Shown: positions 1 through 12,000, numbered from the stretch's first letter. The stretch: 64,000 nucleotides of DNA from Flavobacteriales bacterium UBA6772 (GCA_905181765.1 CAJIYW010000004.1:124001-188000), one strand, 5' to 3'. The notes: generated from the letters alone by a model not told the origin. Made by a program: numbers and translations.

Positions 1-1
1 T

Positions 2-94
2 CGTTTAGAAAATAAATCTGACGAAAAAGAAGAAATGAAAACTGTAATTATAAAAACAGATTTAGTAGAACGTAATTCTACTAAGAAATCTTAA
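2..94 (+). CDS. C-terminal fragment of a CDS cut by the window edge, possibly a LacI-family regulator
   Basis: Open frame from base 2 to TAA at 92-94: RLENKSDEKEEMKTVIIKTDLVERNSTKKS. The tail resembles LacI-family C-termini (TDLxxRxST). Confidence 0.35.
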   Translation, partial: RLENKSDEKEEMKTVIIKTDLVERNSTKKS

Positions 95-97
95 TTC

Positions 98-907
98 ATG
101 GATTTAAGTAAAGTGAAATTAGTAGTTTCTGATATGGACGGAACCTTACTAAATTCTAAAGGTGAAGTAAGTGCTCTTTTCTTTGATCTTTTTAAAAAAT
201 TACAAAAACAGAACATACTTTTTTGCGCTGCTAGTGGACGACAATACCACAGCATTGTAAATAAATTAGCCACTATTAAAAACGAAATATATGTTATAGC
301 AGAAAACGGAGCAATTGCAAAAAAAGGAGCTGAAGTTTTACTTTTAAAATCTTTAAACACTAAAAAAGTAACAGATATTATTCCTGTTCTGAGAAATATT
401 AAAGACACGCATATTGTTTTATGTTCCCAAGATACTGCCTATATAGAGAGTAAAGACGAAACTTTTATCAACTTATTTCAAGAATATTATAACAATTTTA
501 AAATAGTTGATAATTTAATTGAAATTGCTAAAACTACTTCAATTCTTAAAATTGCCGTATATCATTTTTCATCTTCAGAAGAATTTATTTACCCAGTAAT
601 AAAACACTTAACTGCAGATTATTTAATAAAAATTTCTGGACAAAATTGGTTAGATCTTTCTGACGATAAAGCAAATAAAGGTGATGCTTTGAAGGAGGTT
701 CAAAAGCTATTGGATATTTCTAAAGAAGAAACGATGGTTTTTGGAGATTATCATAACGATATTGAAATGCTGCAAGAAGCCACTTATAGTTTTGCCATGA
801 AAAATGCGCATAGAGACATTACAGCAATTGCAAATTACACTACAGAAAGTAATAATAACTTTGGAGTTGAACGTGTTTTAGAGAAGTTAGTGCAAGTTCA
901 TTCCTAA
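98..907 (+). CDS. Cof-type HAD-IIB hydrolase
   Basis: DMDGTLLNSKGE motif I and GDYHNDIEML motif of Cof-like HAD phosphatases. Confidence 0.9.
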   Translation: MDLSKVKLVVSDMDGTLLNSKGEVSALFFDLFKKLQKQNILFCAASGRQYHSIVNKLATIKNEIYVIAENGAIAKKGAEVLLLKSLNTKKVTDIIPVLRNIKDTHIVLCSQDTAYIESKDETFINLFQEYYNNFKIVDNLIEIAKTTSILKIAVYHFSSSEEFIYPVIKHLTADYLIKISGQNWLDLSDDKANKGDALKEVQKLLDISKEETMVFGDYHNDIEMLQEATYSFAMKNAHRDITAIANYTTESNNNFGVERVLEKLVQVHS

Positions 908-1857
908 TCATCATAAGATACCGTACTTTGTCTTTCTCTATTTACATTCAATTTCGTAACATCTGGTCTTGAGTAATGCCCAACAACATCAAAGTTTTGT
1001 CTTTCTTCTAAAACACGATTAAAATCTAAAGTTTCTATAATTAAACCTTCTTTATTAATTACAGGCGCTACCAGCCATTCTCCGTCTGGAGAAGCAATAC
1101 AAGAACCTCCATTTGCTAATACCTCTGGTGCATTTTTTACTATTGTATTATAATGAGGAACTTCTTCAGGGAAATCTGATTTCGCCATTAAGCTAGATAC
1201 AGAAATAACAAAAGACCTAGATTCTCTTGCAATAAATCTAGTAATATCTTTGGTATTATGGTCGCTACCTGGCCAAACGGCAATGTGTAAATTTTCTCCT
1301 AAACCATACAAGGCAGTTCTTGGCAACGGCATCCAGTTTTCCCAACAATTCAATCCACCAAGGGTAAATTCTTTTAAAGTATGTACTTGCAAACCATTTC
1401 CATCTCCAGGAGCCCAAGTTAAACGTTCATCATACGTTGGTTGTAACTTTCTATGCACAGACTTTATGATTCCTCCTTCATTTATATACACCAAAGAAGC
1501 GTAAAGACTATGTCCGCCTCTGTTTTGTGCACGCTCCATAATTCCTAAATAAATAGCAATATTGTGTTCTTTAGCCAAAGAACAAATGGAATCTAACTCT
1601 CCTTTTTCTATAGTTACAGAATTACGAATGTAATGTGCATGAATTTCTTTTTGCTTTTTAGAATTCCATTCTGAAGCATTTGTTAAGGAAGTCCAAAATG
1701 GGTAACCAGGCAACAATGCTTCACCGAAAACAATCAGTTCACAATTTTCTTTTGCAGCTTCTAAAATAGATTTCTCAATCTTTTCTATGGTTTTTTCTTT
1801 GTTTAACCAAACTGGTGAAATTTGTGCTAGTGCTACTTTTAGTAAATTATTTTTCAT
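904..1857 (-). CDS. Carbon-nitrogen hydrolase (nitrilase superfamily)
   Basis: FGEALLPGYPFW, HRKLQPTYDERLTW and GGLNCWENWMPL give the nitrilase Glu-Lys-Cys triad. Confidence 0.88.
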   Translation of the reverse strand: MKNNLLKVALAQISPVWLNKEKTIEKIEKSILEAAKENCELIVFGEALLPGYPFWTSLTNASEWNSKKQKEIHAHYIRNSVTIEKGELDSICSLAKEHNIAIYLGIMERAQNRGGHSLYASLVYINEGGIIKSVHRKLQPTYDERLTWAPGDGNGLQVHTLKEFTLGGLNCWENWMPLPRTALYGLGENLHIAVWPGSDHNTKDITRFIARESRSFVISVSSLMAKSDFPEEVPHYNTIVKNAPEVLANGGSCIASPDGEWLVAPVINKEGLIIETLDFNRVLEERQNFDVVGHYSRPDVTKLNVNRERQSTVSYDD

Positions 1858-1860
1858 TTT

Positions 1861-2655
1861 TTATATTTCTATTGACACTACCAAACCTTCATTGCTCCTC
1901 ACATTAAAAACAGTTTGATCTTCAAAAATTAAATATTGCCCTTTTAAACCTACTAACCTTCCTTTGTAAGAGGGCGTTTTTATTAAATTTAAGCTTTTTG
2001 GCTTCTCAGGATATTTTAAAACTGGAAATTTCAAATGCGTTTCTGCATTGTTTTCAATAAAATACTGCTTTGCTTCTTCTGGTATAAAACCTTTCAGCTT
2101 CTCTCTCCATGCCACCAAGTTTGCATCTTCAATATCATTCTTTAACATTTTACGCCAATTGGTTTTATCGCCAACATGTTCTTTTAAGGCAACTTCAGTA
2201 ATTCCTGCTAAATATCTATTCGGTACTTCTACAATTTCAATAGCTTCATGTGCTCCTTGATCTATCCAGCGTGTAGGCACCTGGGTCTTTCTTGTAACTC
2301 CAACTTTTACGTTGCCAGAATTTGCTAAATACACAATGTGCGGCTGTAATTGTACCGACTTCTCATAGGTTAAATCTCTATCTTCCTCGTCTAAATGTGC
2401 TTTACTTAATTCTGGTCTCATAATCCAATCACCCGCATTTGGAGCATCGAAAAAACAAGATTTACAATACCCTTGCCTATATATTTCTTTTTCTAAATGA
2501 CAGTTTAAACATTCATATGTAACAAAGTTTAAAGAAATTTCTTTATTTATTAGCTGATTCATATTCAGAAAATCAGTTTTCATATCTAAATAATACTGAA
2601 TTTCATCTGCATTCTCCGTCATCATTTTTTTTAGAACTCCTTGGTAAATCATCTC
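1861..2655 (-). CDS. DUF2797-like protein
   Basis: Cys-rich CLNCHLEKEIYRQGYCKSC segment and VKVGVTRKTQVPTRWIDQGA. Start at MIYQGVL is preferred over the longer ORF because it removes overlap with the divergent gene. Confidence 0.7.
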   Translation of the reverse strand, partial: EMIYQGVLKKMMTENADEIQYYLDMKTDFLNMNQLINKEISLNFVTYECLNCHLEKEIYRQGYCKSCFFDAPNAGDWIMRPELSKAHLDEEDRDLTYEKSVQLQPHIVYLANSGNVKVGVTRKTQVPTRWIDQGAHEAIEIVEVPNRYLAGITEVALKEHVGDKTNWRKMLKNDIEDANLVAWREKLKGFIPEEAKQYFIENNAETHLKFPVLKYPEKPKSLNLIKTPSYKGRLVGLKGQYLIFEDQTVFNVRSNEGLVVSIEI

Positions 2656-2734
2656 ACAAATTTTTAGTATTTTTAACTTGGCTTTTAAAACGATAATCGA
2701 TTTACAACCAACCAAAACAAACTTACGAATTTCT

Positions 2735-4243
2735 ATGGCTTTTCAGATTATCAATTCTATAATTTCTTGGTTTCTAAAGAAACGAAAACACCAAATTGAG
2801 TTGTTTTTAAAATACCCAATTGATGTGCAGAATGAGTTGTTATTAAAACTAATTCATACTGCTAGAAATACCGAATTAGGAAAAGCGAACAAATTTAGTA
2901 GCATAAAAAATCACTCAGATTTTGTAGCAAATGTTCCCATTCAAAAATATGAAACTTTCGAACCTTTGATGGAGCGTTGTCGAAAAGGAGAACAGAATTT
3001 GTTTTGGCCTTCGAACATTGAGTGGTTTGCAAAATCTAGCGGAACAACAAATGCAAAAAGTAAATTTATTCCCGTTTCTGACGATGCTTTAAAATATTGT
3101 CATATGAAGGCCGGTAAAGACATGTTATGTAATTACATAGAAAACAACCCTAATACCCAATTATTTACAGGTAAAGGACTCCGTTTAGGCGGTAGCTCTG
3201 AAGTCTACCAAGATAACGGATCTCATTTTGGAGATTTGTCTGCTATTATTATCGAAAACATGCCTTTTTGGGCAGATTTCAGCTCTGCTCCTAGTCAGGA
3301 AGTTGCTTTAATGAGCGATTGGGAAACAAAAATGGATGCCATTATTGATGAAACCATTGATGAAAATATTACAAGTTTAGCAGGCGTACCAAGTTGGATG
3401 TTGGTATTACTAAACAGAGTTCTAGAACGCAGTGGAAAAGAAAACATTTTAGAAGTTTGGCCTAATTTAGAAGTCTACTTTCACGGTGGTGTAAACTTTA
3501 ATCCTTACCGCGAACAGTACAAAAAAATCATTCCAAAAGCAACGTTCAAATACTACGAAATTTACAATGCCTCTGAAGGTTTTTTTGCCATTCAAGACAA
3601 AGACAAGTCAAAAGAATTGCTCTTAATGTTAGATTACGGTATTTTCTATGAGTTTATTCCAATGAATGAATACAATGGAGAAAGCTCAAAAACAATAACG
3701 CTTGCTGATGTTAAAAAAGACACAGATTATGCTTTAATTATTACTACAAATGCAGGTTTGTGGCGTTACTTAATTGGAGACACCATTCGTTTTACATGTT
3801 TAGAGCCGTATCGAATTAAAATCACGGGACGCACAAAGCATTATATAAATGTTTTTGGTGAAGAACTAAATATAGAAAATGTTGAAGATGCTCTAAAGTT
3901 AGCTTGTGAGAAAACTGCAGCTACCATTTCTGATTATACTGTTGGGCCAATTTTTATGGAAGGTAAAGAAAAAGGAGGCCATGAATGGATAATAGAATTT
4001 ATTGAAAAACCAGCTTCTCTAAACTATTTTTCTGAAGCTCTAGATAATGCCTTAAAATCTATCAATTCAGATTATGAAGCAAAGCGGTATTTGAATATTA
4101 CGCTAATGGCGCCAAAATTACACCAAGCAAAGCAAGGTTTATTTTATAGCTGGTTAAAGAAAAAAAACAAATTAGGTGGGCAACATAAAGTACCTAGATT
4201 GTCTAATTCTAGAGAATTTTTAGAAGAGCTCATAGATTTATAG
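2735..4243 (+). CDS. GH3 auxin-responsive promoter family protein (acyl-adenylate/amino-acid ligase-like)
   Basis: AKSSGTTNAKSKFIPVSD and YEIYNASEGFFAIQD are GH3-family adenylation motifs. Confidence 0.85.
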   Translation: MAFQIINSIISWFLKKRKHQIELFLKYPIDVQNELLLKLIHTARNTELGKANKFSSIKNHSDFVANVPIQKYETFEPLMERCRKGEQNLFWPSNIEWFAKSSGTTNAKSKFIPVSDDALKYCHMKAGKDMLCNYIENNPNTQLFTGKGLRLGGSSEVYQDNGSHFGDLSAIIIENMPFWADFSSAPSQEVALMSDWETKMDAIIDETIDENITSLAGVPSWMLVLLNRVLERSGKENILEVWPNLEVYFHGGVNFNPYREQYKKIIPKATFKYYEIYNASEGFFAIQDKDKSKELLLMLDYGIFYEFIPMNEYNGESSKTITLADVKKDTDYALIITTNAGLWRYLIGDTIRFTCLEPYRIKITGRTKHYINVFGEELNIENVEDALKLACEKTAATISDYTVGPIFMEGKEKGGHEWIIEFIEKPASLNYFSEALDNALKSINSDYEAKRYLNITLMAPKLHQAKQGLFYSWLKKKNKLGGQHKVPRLSNSREFLEELIDL

Positions 4244-4319
4244 AATTCTTGATTCTAGGTTACTTTTTAAAACAGCTTAAAATACTTGTTTTTAGTAATA
4301 ACTAAGAATAGCAAACAAA

Positions 4320-5297
4320 TTAAACCTTTCGTTCTACAACGTAATCTATCATTGTTTCTAGAGATTTTTTATACTCAGATTCTGGAAAATCTTTTAGTAT
4401 TGCAAGTGCTTTGTTTTTATAATCGTTCATTTTGGTAATTGCGTATTCTATACCGCCATTCTCTTTTACAAAAGCAATTACTTCTTTTACTCTTTTTTTA
4501 TCTTTATTATGTTTCTTTATAGAATTAATTAGCCAAGCTTTGTCGCTCTTAGAACAAGTATTTAAAGTATGAATTAAAGGCAATGTCATTTTTTGCTCTT
4601 TAATATCGATACCTGTTGGTTTGCCTATTTTGGCCTCAGAGTAATCAAATAAATCATCTTTAATTTGAAAAGCAATACCAATATACTCTCCAAATTTGCG
4701 CATTTTACGAATACAATCTTGATTTGCACCAACAGAAGCTGCACCAATACCGCAACAAGCAGCAATTAAGGTAGCTGTTTTCTTTCTAATAATTTCAAAA
4801 TAAACAGTCTCTGTAATATCTAATTTTCTTGCTTTTTCTATTTGAAGTAACTCGCCTTCACTCATTTCACGAACGGCAATTGAAATTAATTTCAATAAAT
4901 CAAAATCGTTATTATCAATAGAGAGTAACAATCCTTTAGACAACATAAAATCGCCTACTAATACTGATATTTTATTTTTCCAAAGTGCGTTTATTGAGAA
5001 AAAATCTCTTCTCATATTACTGTCATCAACAACATCATCATGCACCAAAGTGGCCGTATGAATTAGTTCTACAACGGCAGCACCTCTGTAGGTTCTTTCA
5101 TCAAAACCTCCATTAGAAACCATTTTTGCTACTAAAAAAACAAACATTGGTCGCATTTGCTTTCCTTTTCTACGAACAATATAATACGTAATTCTGTTAA
5201 GAAGCGGAACTTTAGAAAGCATAGAATCTTTGAATTTCTCTTCAAAGAGTTCCATTTCATTTTTAATAGGATGTTTTATAAGTTCTACTGTTTTCAT
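4320..5297 (-). CDS. Polyprenyl synthetase family protein
   Basis: LVHDDVVDDSNMRR (DDxxD) and QIKDDLFDY second Asp-rich motif. Confidence 0.92.
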   Translation of the reverse strand: MKTVELIKHPIKNEMELFEEKFKDSMLSKVPLLNRITYYIVRRKGKQMRPMFVFLVAKMVSNGGFDERTYRGAAVVELIHTATLVHDDVVDDSNMRRDFFSINALWKNKISVLVGDFMLSKGLLLSIDNNDFDLLKLISIAVREMSEGELLQIEKARKLDITETVYFEIIRKKTATLIAACCGIGAASVGANQDCIRKMRKFGEYIGIAFQIKDDLFDYSEAKIGKPTGIDIKEQKMTLPLIHTLNTCSKSDKAWLINSIKKHNKDKKRVKEVIAFVKENGGIEYAITKMNDYKNKALAILKDFPESEYKKSLETMIDYVVERKV

Positions 5298-5369
5298 AGA
5301 ACCTCAAAGATATGGGTATTTTCCAATTTGGAAAAGGTCTTTTATATATTTAAACTTAAAAAAATAGGC

Positions 5370-5393
5370 AATCTTTTAAAATTATAAAAGATT
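5370..5393. terminator. Stem-loop downstream of rlmN
   Basis: AATCTTTTA-AAATTA-TAAAAGATT inverted repeat. Confidence 0.4.
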
Positions 5394-5427
5394 AACTACT
5401 AGCAAGTATTCTATATTTTTACAAGAG

Positions 5428-6489
5428 TCAAACATTAACTAAAAACAGTTTAACTTTTGAGTTTGCCAATTGTCCGCAAGCAGCATCGATGTCTTTACCT
5501 CTACTTCTTCTTACATTCACAGTAATATCATGCATTTCTAAATTAGAAATATAGTTATTTATTGCAGAAGAATGTGCTTGCTGAAACACACCATCATCAA
5601 TAGGATTGTATTCTATTAAATTAATCTTACAAGGCACTGCCTTACAAAATGCTACCAAGGCCTTTATATCTTCTTTTTTATCGTTAATACCATCCCAAAC
5701 GATGTATTCATAGGTAATTGCTCTGCCTGTTTTTTCATACCAATATATTAAAGATTCTTTCAAATCTTTAAGTGGAAAAGTGGCATTAAAGGGCATAATC
5801 GATGTCCTAACTTCATCTATTGCAGAATGCAAAGAAACTGCTAGATTAAACTTCACTTCTTCATCTGCCATCATTTTAATCATTTTTGGCACGCCAGAAG
5901 TAGATACTGTAATTCTCTTTGAAGACATTCCTAGACCTTCAGGAGAGGTAATCATTTCTATCGATTTCATCATGTTTTTATAGTTCATTAAGGGTTCTCC
6001 CATTCCCATAAAAACAATATTCGATAATTTATGGTTGAAATACAACCTACTTTGTTTGTCTATAATTACAACCTGATCGTAAATTTCATCCGGATTTAAA
6101 TTCCGCATTCTTTTCAAACGAGAAGTTGCACAGAATTTGCAATCTAAACTACAACCAACCTGACTAGAAACACAGGCCGTTGTTCTCTTTTCTGTTGGAA
6201 TTAAAACAGATTCGACAATTAAACCGTCATGTAATTTAATTCCGTTTTTAATGGTTCCATCCTTACTTTTTTGCATGGAATCTACCTTTATATGATTGAT
6301 AACAAAGTTTGCTTCTAACATTTCTCTGGTTTCTATAGAAATGTTTGTCATGTCTTCAAAAGTATGCAAAGACTTACTCCAAAGCCACTCATAAACCTGA
6401 TTACCACGAAATGCTTGGTCATTATTTTCAACAAAGAAAAACCGTAATTCTTCTTTTGTTAATGCTCGTATGTCTTTCTTTTTATTCAA
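5428..6489 (-). CDS. rlmN: 23S rRNA (adenine2503-C2)-methyltransferase RlmN
   Basis: Radical SAM CSLDCKFCATS plus FMGMGEPLMNY and CINLIEYNPI-type C-terminus. Confidence 0.96.
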   Translation of the reverse strand: MNKKKDIRALTKEELRFFFVENNDQAFRGNQVYEWLWSKSLHTFEDMTNISIETREMLEANFVINHIKVDSMQKSKDGTIKNGIKLHDGLIVESVLIPTEKRTTACVSSQVGCSLDCKFCATSRLKRMRNLNPDEIYDQVVIIDKQSRLYFNHKLSNIVFMGMGEPLMNYKNMMKSIEMITSPEGLGMSSKRITVSTSGVPKMIKMMADEEVKFNLAVSLHSAIDEVRTSIMPFNATFPLKDLKESLIYWYEKTGRAITYEYIVWDGINDKKEDIKALVAFCKAVPCKINLIEYNPIDDGVFQQAHSSAINNYISNLEMHDITVNVRRSRGKDIDAACGQLANSKVKLFLVNV

Positions 6490-6551
6490 GGTAGATTGAT
6501 TAAAAAATTAATTGTTTTAAAATAAAACCCATTGCAAAAATATGCATAAAA

Positions 6552-6580
6552 AAACTGACACTTAAATCAAGCGTCAGTTT
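6552..6580 (-). terminator. Stem-loop downstream of queA
   Basis: AAACTGACACTT...AAGCGTCAGTTT inverted repeat between queA and rlmN. Confidence 0.5.
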
Positions 6581-6608
6581 AAATAGTTGAATTTCACAAT
6601 TCTTATAT

Positions 6609-7658
6609 TTATATAATTAGCATTGCATCTCCATATGTTGAGAATCTGTAGCCTTCTTTAATTGCTACTTTGTATGCATCCATTACAAAATCATACCCTC
6701 CAAAAGCTGCTGCTTGCATTAACAAGGTAGATTTTGGTGTGTGAAAATTTGTAATCATTGCGTTTGCAATATTAAATTCGTGAGGAGGAAAAATAAATTT
6801 ATTTGTCCAACCTTCAAATTCTTTCAATTCTTGTTTCGAAGAAACTGAAGACTCTACAGTTCTCATTACTGTAGTTCCTACAGCACAAATTCTTCTTTTT
6901 TCTTTCTTTGCTTTATTAATCATGGCAGCACTCGCTTCCGGAATAACAATTTGTTCAGAATCCATTTTATGTTTAGATAAATCTTCTACCTCTACTGCAC
7001 TAAAGGTTCCTAAACCAACGTGTAAAGTCATTTTCGCAAAATCTACTCCTTTAATTTCTAAACGTTTTAACAAATGTTTAGAAAAATGCAAACCTGCACT
7101 TGGCGCGGCTACAGCACCTTCATCCTCTGCAAAAATAGTTTGATATCTTTCTTTATCTGAAGCTTCTACTTCTCTTGCAATTGCTTTTGGCAAAGGCGTT
7201 TGGCCCAATTCTAATAACTTTGCTCTAAACTCTTCATAAGAACCATCAAACAAGAAACGTAAAGTTCTACCTCTAGAAGTTGTGTTGTCTATGACCTCTG
7301 CTACTAAACTATCATCTTCACCAAAAAACAATTTGTTTCCAATTCTAATTTTTCTTGCAGGATCTACTAAAACATCCCATAATCTATTTTCAGCATTTAA
7401 TTCTCTTAATAAGAAAACTTCAATTCTAGCACCTGTTTTTTCTTTATTTCCAAACATTCTAGCCGGAAATACTTTGGTGTTATTTAACATCATTACATCA
7501 CCTTCTTCAAAGTAATTAATAACATCTTTAAATTGTTTGTGTTCAATAGTTCCTTCGGCCTTATTCAATACCATTAAGCGAGATTCATCTCTATGTTCAG
7601 CAGGATAAATTGCTAACAATTCTTCTGGTAATTCAAATTCAAAATGGGATAATTTCAT
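6609..7658 (-). CDS. queA: S-adenosylmethionine:tRNA ribosyltransferase-isomerase QueA
   Basis: [34 protein letters not shown] and [12 protein letters not shown]-like motif. Confidence 0.97.
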   Translation of the reverse strand: MKLSHFEFELPEELLAIYPAEHRDESRLMVLNKAEGTIEHKQFKDVINYFEEGDVMMLNNTKVFPARMFGNKEKTGARIEVFLLRELNAENRLWDVLVDPARKIRIGNKLFFGEDDSLVAEVIDNTTSRGRTLRFLFDGSYEEFRAKLLELGQTPLPKAIAREVEASDKERYQTIFAEDEGAVAAPSAGLHFSKHLLKRLEIKGVDFAKMTLHVGLGTFSAVEVEDLSKHKMDSEQIVIPEASAAMINKAKKEKRRICAVGTTVMRTVESSVSSKQELKEFEGWTNKFIFPPHEFNIANAMITNFHTPKSTLLMQAAAFGGYDFVMDAYKVAIKEGYRFSTYGDAMLII

Positions 7659-7730
7659 ATATTTATATCTTCTAAAAGCTGCGAAGATACGATATCGAGA
7701 TAGGCGTTGTCAAGTGTTTCGCCCTTTAAT

Positions 7731-8960
7731 TTAAAGTTCTTCTATTTTAATACCTATTTGTTGCATATCATCCCAAAATTTTTGAAACGATTTTGTAACA
7801 ACTTCTGCATTTAAAATTTTGATAGGAACCTTTAGTGCTAAAGGTGCAAATGCCATCGCCATCCTATGATCATTGTATGTTTTTATAGCAATATTTTCGT
7901 TTATTTCTGATGATCGTTCTAAGTGTAAACTATCATTGGTTACTGATATTAAAGCTCCTAAGTTTGTTAATTCTTCTTTTAAAGCTTCTAAACGGTCTGT
8001 TTCTTTTATTTTTAAAGTGTGTAAACCTGTTAAATTACAAGAAATTCCTTCAGAAAAACAAGTTACTGCAATTGTTTGTGCTATATCTGGTGCATTTTTA
8101 AGATTTATCGCTAAAGTTTCTGCGTTGGTTTTACCTTCTTTTTTTAAGGTAATACAATCTTTCCCAAAAATAGTTGCTACACCAAAATGGGTATAGATTT
8201 CTGCCAAGCAAGAATCTCCTTGCAAACTTTCTTCTTTATAAGCAGATAACTTAATTGAGCTACCTATTGCTGCAGATGCTATAATAGAGTAAAAATAACT
8301 TGCAGAAGACCAATCAGATTCTACTACAACTGTTTGTTTTTGTATTGCTTCCTTCGGAAAAACTTTTATAATATTTCCTTCAAAGCTTGTTTCAATTGCT
8401 AATTGATTCAATAAACTTAACGTCATATTAATGTACGGAATGGATGTGATTTTACCAACCAATTCTATTTCTAAACCCTTTTCTAATTTAGAGGCAATTA
8501 ATAATAAAGAAGAAATATACTGGCTACTTACGTTTCCATTAATTTGAACTTTCTCTTTGATATTATTTTTACCTTTGATTCTTATTGGCGGATACCCAAC
8601 TTTGGCTTCATAAGAAATATCTGCACCTAAATCTTTTAAGGCATTTACTAAAATCTCTATGGGCCTGTTTTGCATTCTTTCAGAACCTGTAAGCACCACT
8701 TCTCTGTCACTTTTTACAGCAAAATAAGAAGTTAAAAAACGCATTGCCGTTCCTGCATGCCCAATATCTACAACCTCATCTTTTGTTGAAAGTGCATGTT
8801 GCATGTGAATAGAATCGTCTGAATCTGATAAATTTTCAATAGAAATTTCTGAAAATAGATTTTGTAAAATCAATAACCTGTTCGATTCGCTTTTAGAACC
8901 AGAAATGGTAATTTCTTCGTTTATTTTGGTATCCCTTAAAACATTTAACAATATGTCCAT
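7731..8960 (-). CDS. aroA: 3-phosphoshikimate 1-carboxyvinyltransferase
   Basis: SGSKSESNRLLIL, DIGHAGTAMRFLTSYF and KETDRLEALKEEL, KTYNDHRMAMAFA. Confidence 0.95.
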   Translation of the reverse strand: MDILLNVLRDTKINEEITISGSKSESNRLLILQNLFSEISIENLSDSDDSIHMQHALSTKDEVVDIGHAGTAMRFLTSYFAVKSDREVVLTGSERMQNRPIEILVNALKDLGADISYEAKVGYPPIRIKGKNNIKEKVQINGNVSSQYISSLLLIASKLEKGLEIELVGKITSIPYINMTLSLLNQLAIETSFEGNIIKVFPKEAIQKQTVVVESDWSSASYFYSIIASAAIGSSIKLSAYKEESLQGDSCLAEIYTHFGVATIFGKDCITLKKEGKTNAETLAINLKNAPDIAQTIAVTCFSEGISCNLTGLHTLKIKETDRLEALKEELTNLGALISVTNDSLHLERSSEINENIAIKTYNDHRMAMAFAPLALKVPIKILNAEVVTKSFQKFWDDMQQIGIKIEEL

Positions 8961-9015
8961 TCTAAAACCTAATTTTATTTCTTATTTTTAAACTTTAATT
9001 CTTTAAATAACCGTC

Positions 9016-12000
9016 ATGAAAAAATACGTTCTTCTCATCATTTTTGCACTATTATCCTTAAACGCCAAAGTTAATGCACAAAAAAATAGTACCAAAGTTT
9101 CTAGCGAATATTTTAGTGCTGTAGAATGGCGAAATATAGGACCCTTTAGAGGCGGAAGAAGTGCAGCAGTTACAGGAGTTTCTGGCAAAGCAAACCTCTT
9201 TTATATGGGTGCAACTGGCGGTGGTGTGTGGAAAACAAATGATGCTGGGAATACTTGGCAGAATATTTCTGATGATTTTTTTGGAGGCTCTGTTGGTGCA
9301 GTTGCTGTTTCTGAATCTGATAATAATGTTATTTATGTTGGAATGGGAGAAAAAACCGTTCGTGGAAATGTTTCTTCTGGAGACGGAATTTGGAAATCTG
9401 AAAACGCTGGGAAATCGTGGAAACATATTGGCTTAAAAAACTCAAGACATATTCCTAGAATGAGAATTCACCCTACAAACCCAGATATTGTTTTTGCAGG
9501 TGTTATGGGAGATTTATACAAACCCACACAAGAAAGAGGTGTTTATAAATCTACTGATGGCGGTACTAATTGGAAAAAAGTATTATTTTCTAATGAAAAT
9601 GCAGGTGTTGTAGATTTAATAATAGATCCTAATAATCCTAGAATATTATACGCAACTACCTGGAATATTCGAAGAACACCTTATAGTTTGTCGTCTGGTG
9701 GCGATGGTTCTGCGCTATGGAAAAGTACCGATGAAGGAGAAACTTGGAGAAATATCTCTACAAATAAAGGATTGCCAGATGGTCTTTGGGGAATTAGTGG
9801 CGTTGCCGTTTCTCCTGTAAATTCTAACATTGTTTGGGCTTTAATAGAAAATAAAAAAGGTGGAGTCTATAAATCTACAGATGCTGGTAAAACCTTTGCA
9901 TTAATTAATTCTGAAAGAAAGTTAAGACAAAGAGCTTGGTATTACACACGTTTGTATGCAGATACGCAAGATGAAAATATTTTATATGTTTTAAATGTAC
10001 GATATCATAAATCTACAGATGGCGGAAAAACATACAAAACATATAATGCACCTCATGGAGATCATCATGACTTATGGATTGCCCCAGAAGACAATCAAAG
10101 AATGATTATTGGAGATGATGGTGGCGCACAAGTTTCTTTTGATGCTGGTGAGAATTGGAGCACTTATATGAACCAGCCTACTTCACAATTTTACAGAGTT
10201 ACCACAGACAACCATTTTCCTTACAGAATTTTAGCAGCACAACAAGACAATTCTACGGTAAGAATTTCCCATAGAACTGCGGGTAGATTTATTACCGAGT
10301 CTGATTGGAGCTCTACTGCCGGTGGTGAAAGTGCACATATTGCAGTAGATCCTTTAAATGATGAGATTGTGTATGGTGGAAGTTATGGTGGCTTGTTAAC
10401 TAGAAAAAATCATAAGACAGGAGAAACCAGAGCAGTAAATGTTTGGCCAGATGACCCAATGGGTCATGGAGCAGAAGATTTTAAATACCGTTTTCAATGG
10501 AATTTTCCAATCTTCTTTTCACCGAATAATAAAAAGAAATTATACGCAGGTTCTAATCATTTACACACAACCGAAAATGAAGGGCAATCTTGGAAATTAA
10601 TTAGTCCTGATTTGACTAGAAACGACCCTAAAACTTTAGGTGCTTCAGGCGGCCCTATTACAAAAGACAATACCGGTGTAGAATATTACGGAACTATATT
10701 TGCAGCTACAGAATCTGCTTTAGAACCCGGTTTAATTTGGACAGGTTCTGATGACGGTTTGGTACATGTTTCAAAAAACAATGGCACAACCTGGGACAAT
10801 GTAACGCCTAAGAAAATGCCAGAATGGATGATGATTAACTGCATTGAAGTAAATCCGTTTGTAAAAGGTAGTGCATATGTTGTAGGTACAAAATACAAGT
10901 CTGGAGACTACAGACCTTATATTTACAAAACAGAGAACTATGGACAATCTTGGAAACAAATTACCAACGGAATTGGAGATGAAAGTTTTACAAGAGCATT
11001 GAGAGCAGATCCTAAAAGAAAAGGATTGTTGTATGCAGGAACAGAGAGAGGAATGTATGTTTCTTTTGATGACGGTAAAAACTGGGAATCTTTTCAGCAA
11101 AATTTACCAATTGTACCCATTACAGATTTGGCTATTAAAAACGATAATTTAATTGCTGCAACACAAGGTAGATCTCTTTGGATTATTGACGATTTAACAC
11201 CGTTGCATCAACTAAATAAAACCATCAGTAAACAAGAAATGGTTTTATATCAACCAAAAAACGCCTATAATATGAGTGGTGGAAACGGTAAAACTTCGAG
11301 AACAGCAGGTACGAACCATGCCGGTGGTGTTGCTGTAAATTATTTCATTAAAAAAGAAAATGAGAAAGATACCATCTCGCTTTCTTTCTATGATGCAAAT
11401 GATAACTTCATTAAAAAATACAGTACCAAACCGAATAAAGAAAAGAAAGAGGAAAAGTTAAAAATGGAAGATGGTAACAATATTTTCTATTGGAACATGA
11501 TGTATCCGGGTGCAGAAAAAGTAAAAGGAATGATTTTATGGTGGGCTTCTCTAAGCGGCCCAATGGCATTGCCAGGAACTTATAAAGTAATATTATCTGT
11601 AAATGGTAAGACCGCAAAGCAAAACTTTACCATTATAAGAAACCCTACTTCAGAGGCTTCTATGAGTGAAATGAAAATGCAGTTCGACTTTATTAATGAC
11701 ATTAACTTAAAAATGACTGAGATTCATAAAGCATTAAAAAAGGTAAAGAAAGTTAGGAGTCAGGTTAATCTTTTAAAGAAATCTATTAAAAATAAAGAAA
11801 AGTACAAAGCGTTGTTAACGTATGCAGATACTTTGGTGAAAAAGATAACGAAGATTGAAGAAACGTTGTACCAAACAAAATCTAAAAGTGGGCAAGATCC
11901 TTTAAACTTTCCAATTCGTTTGAATAACAAATTAGCACATCTAAACTCGTTAACTAGAATAGGTAACTATGCCCCTACACAGCAGGCAATAGATTTTAAA

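Noticed and set aside
91-408. ORF-track antisense ORFs opposite recognised genes (e.g. 91-408, 9058-9426, 33813-34283, 53998-54450, 62096-62554)
   Set aside because: Each lies opposite a well-supported CDS, has low-complexity or implausible composition and no recognisable domain; treated as shadow ORFs.
2678-2715. Overlap between DUF2797 and GH3 divergent genes
   Set aside because: Arises from over-extended ORF starts; internal ATGs at 2655 (minus) and 2735 (plus) remove it.
9161-9436. Same-strand overlapping ORF inside the sortilin-like gene
   Set aside because: Alternative-frame shadow of the Asp-box repeat gene; no start context or domain.
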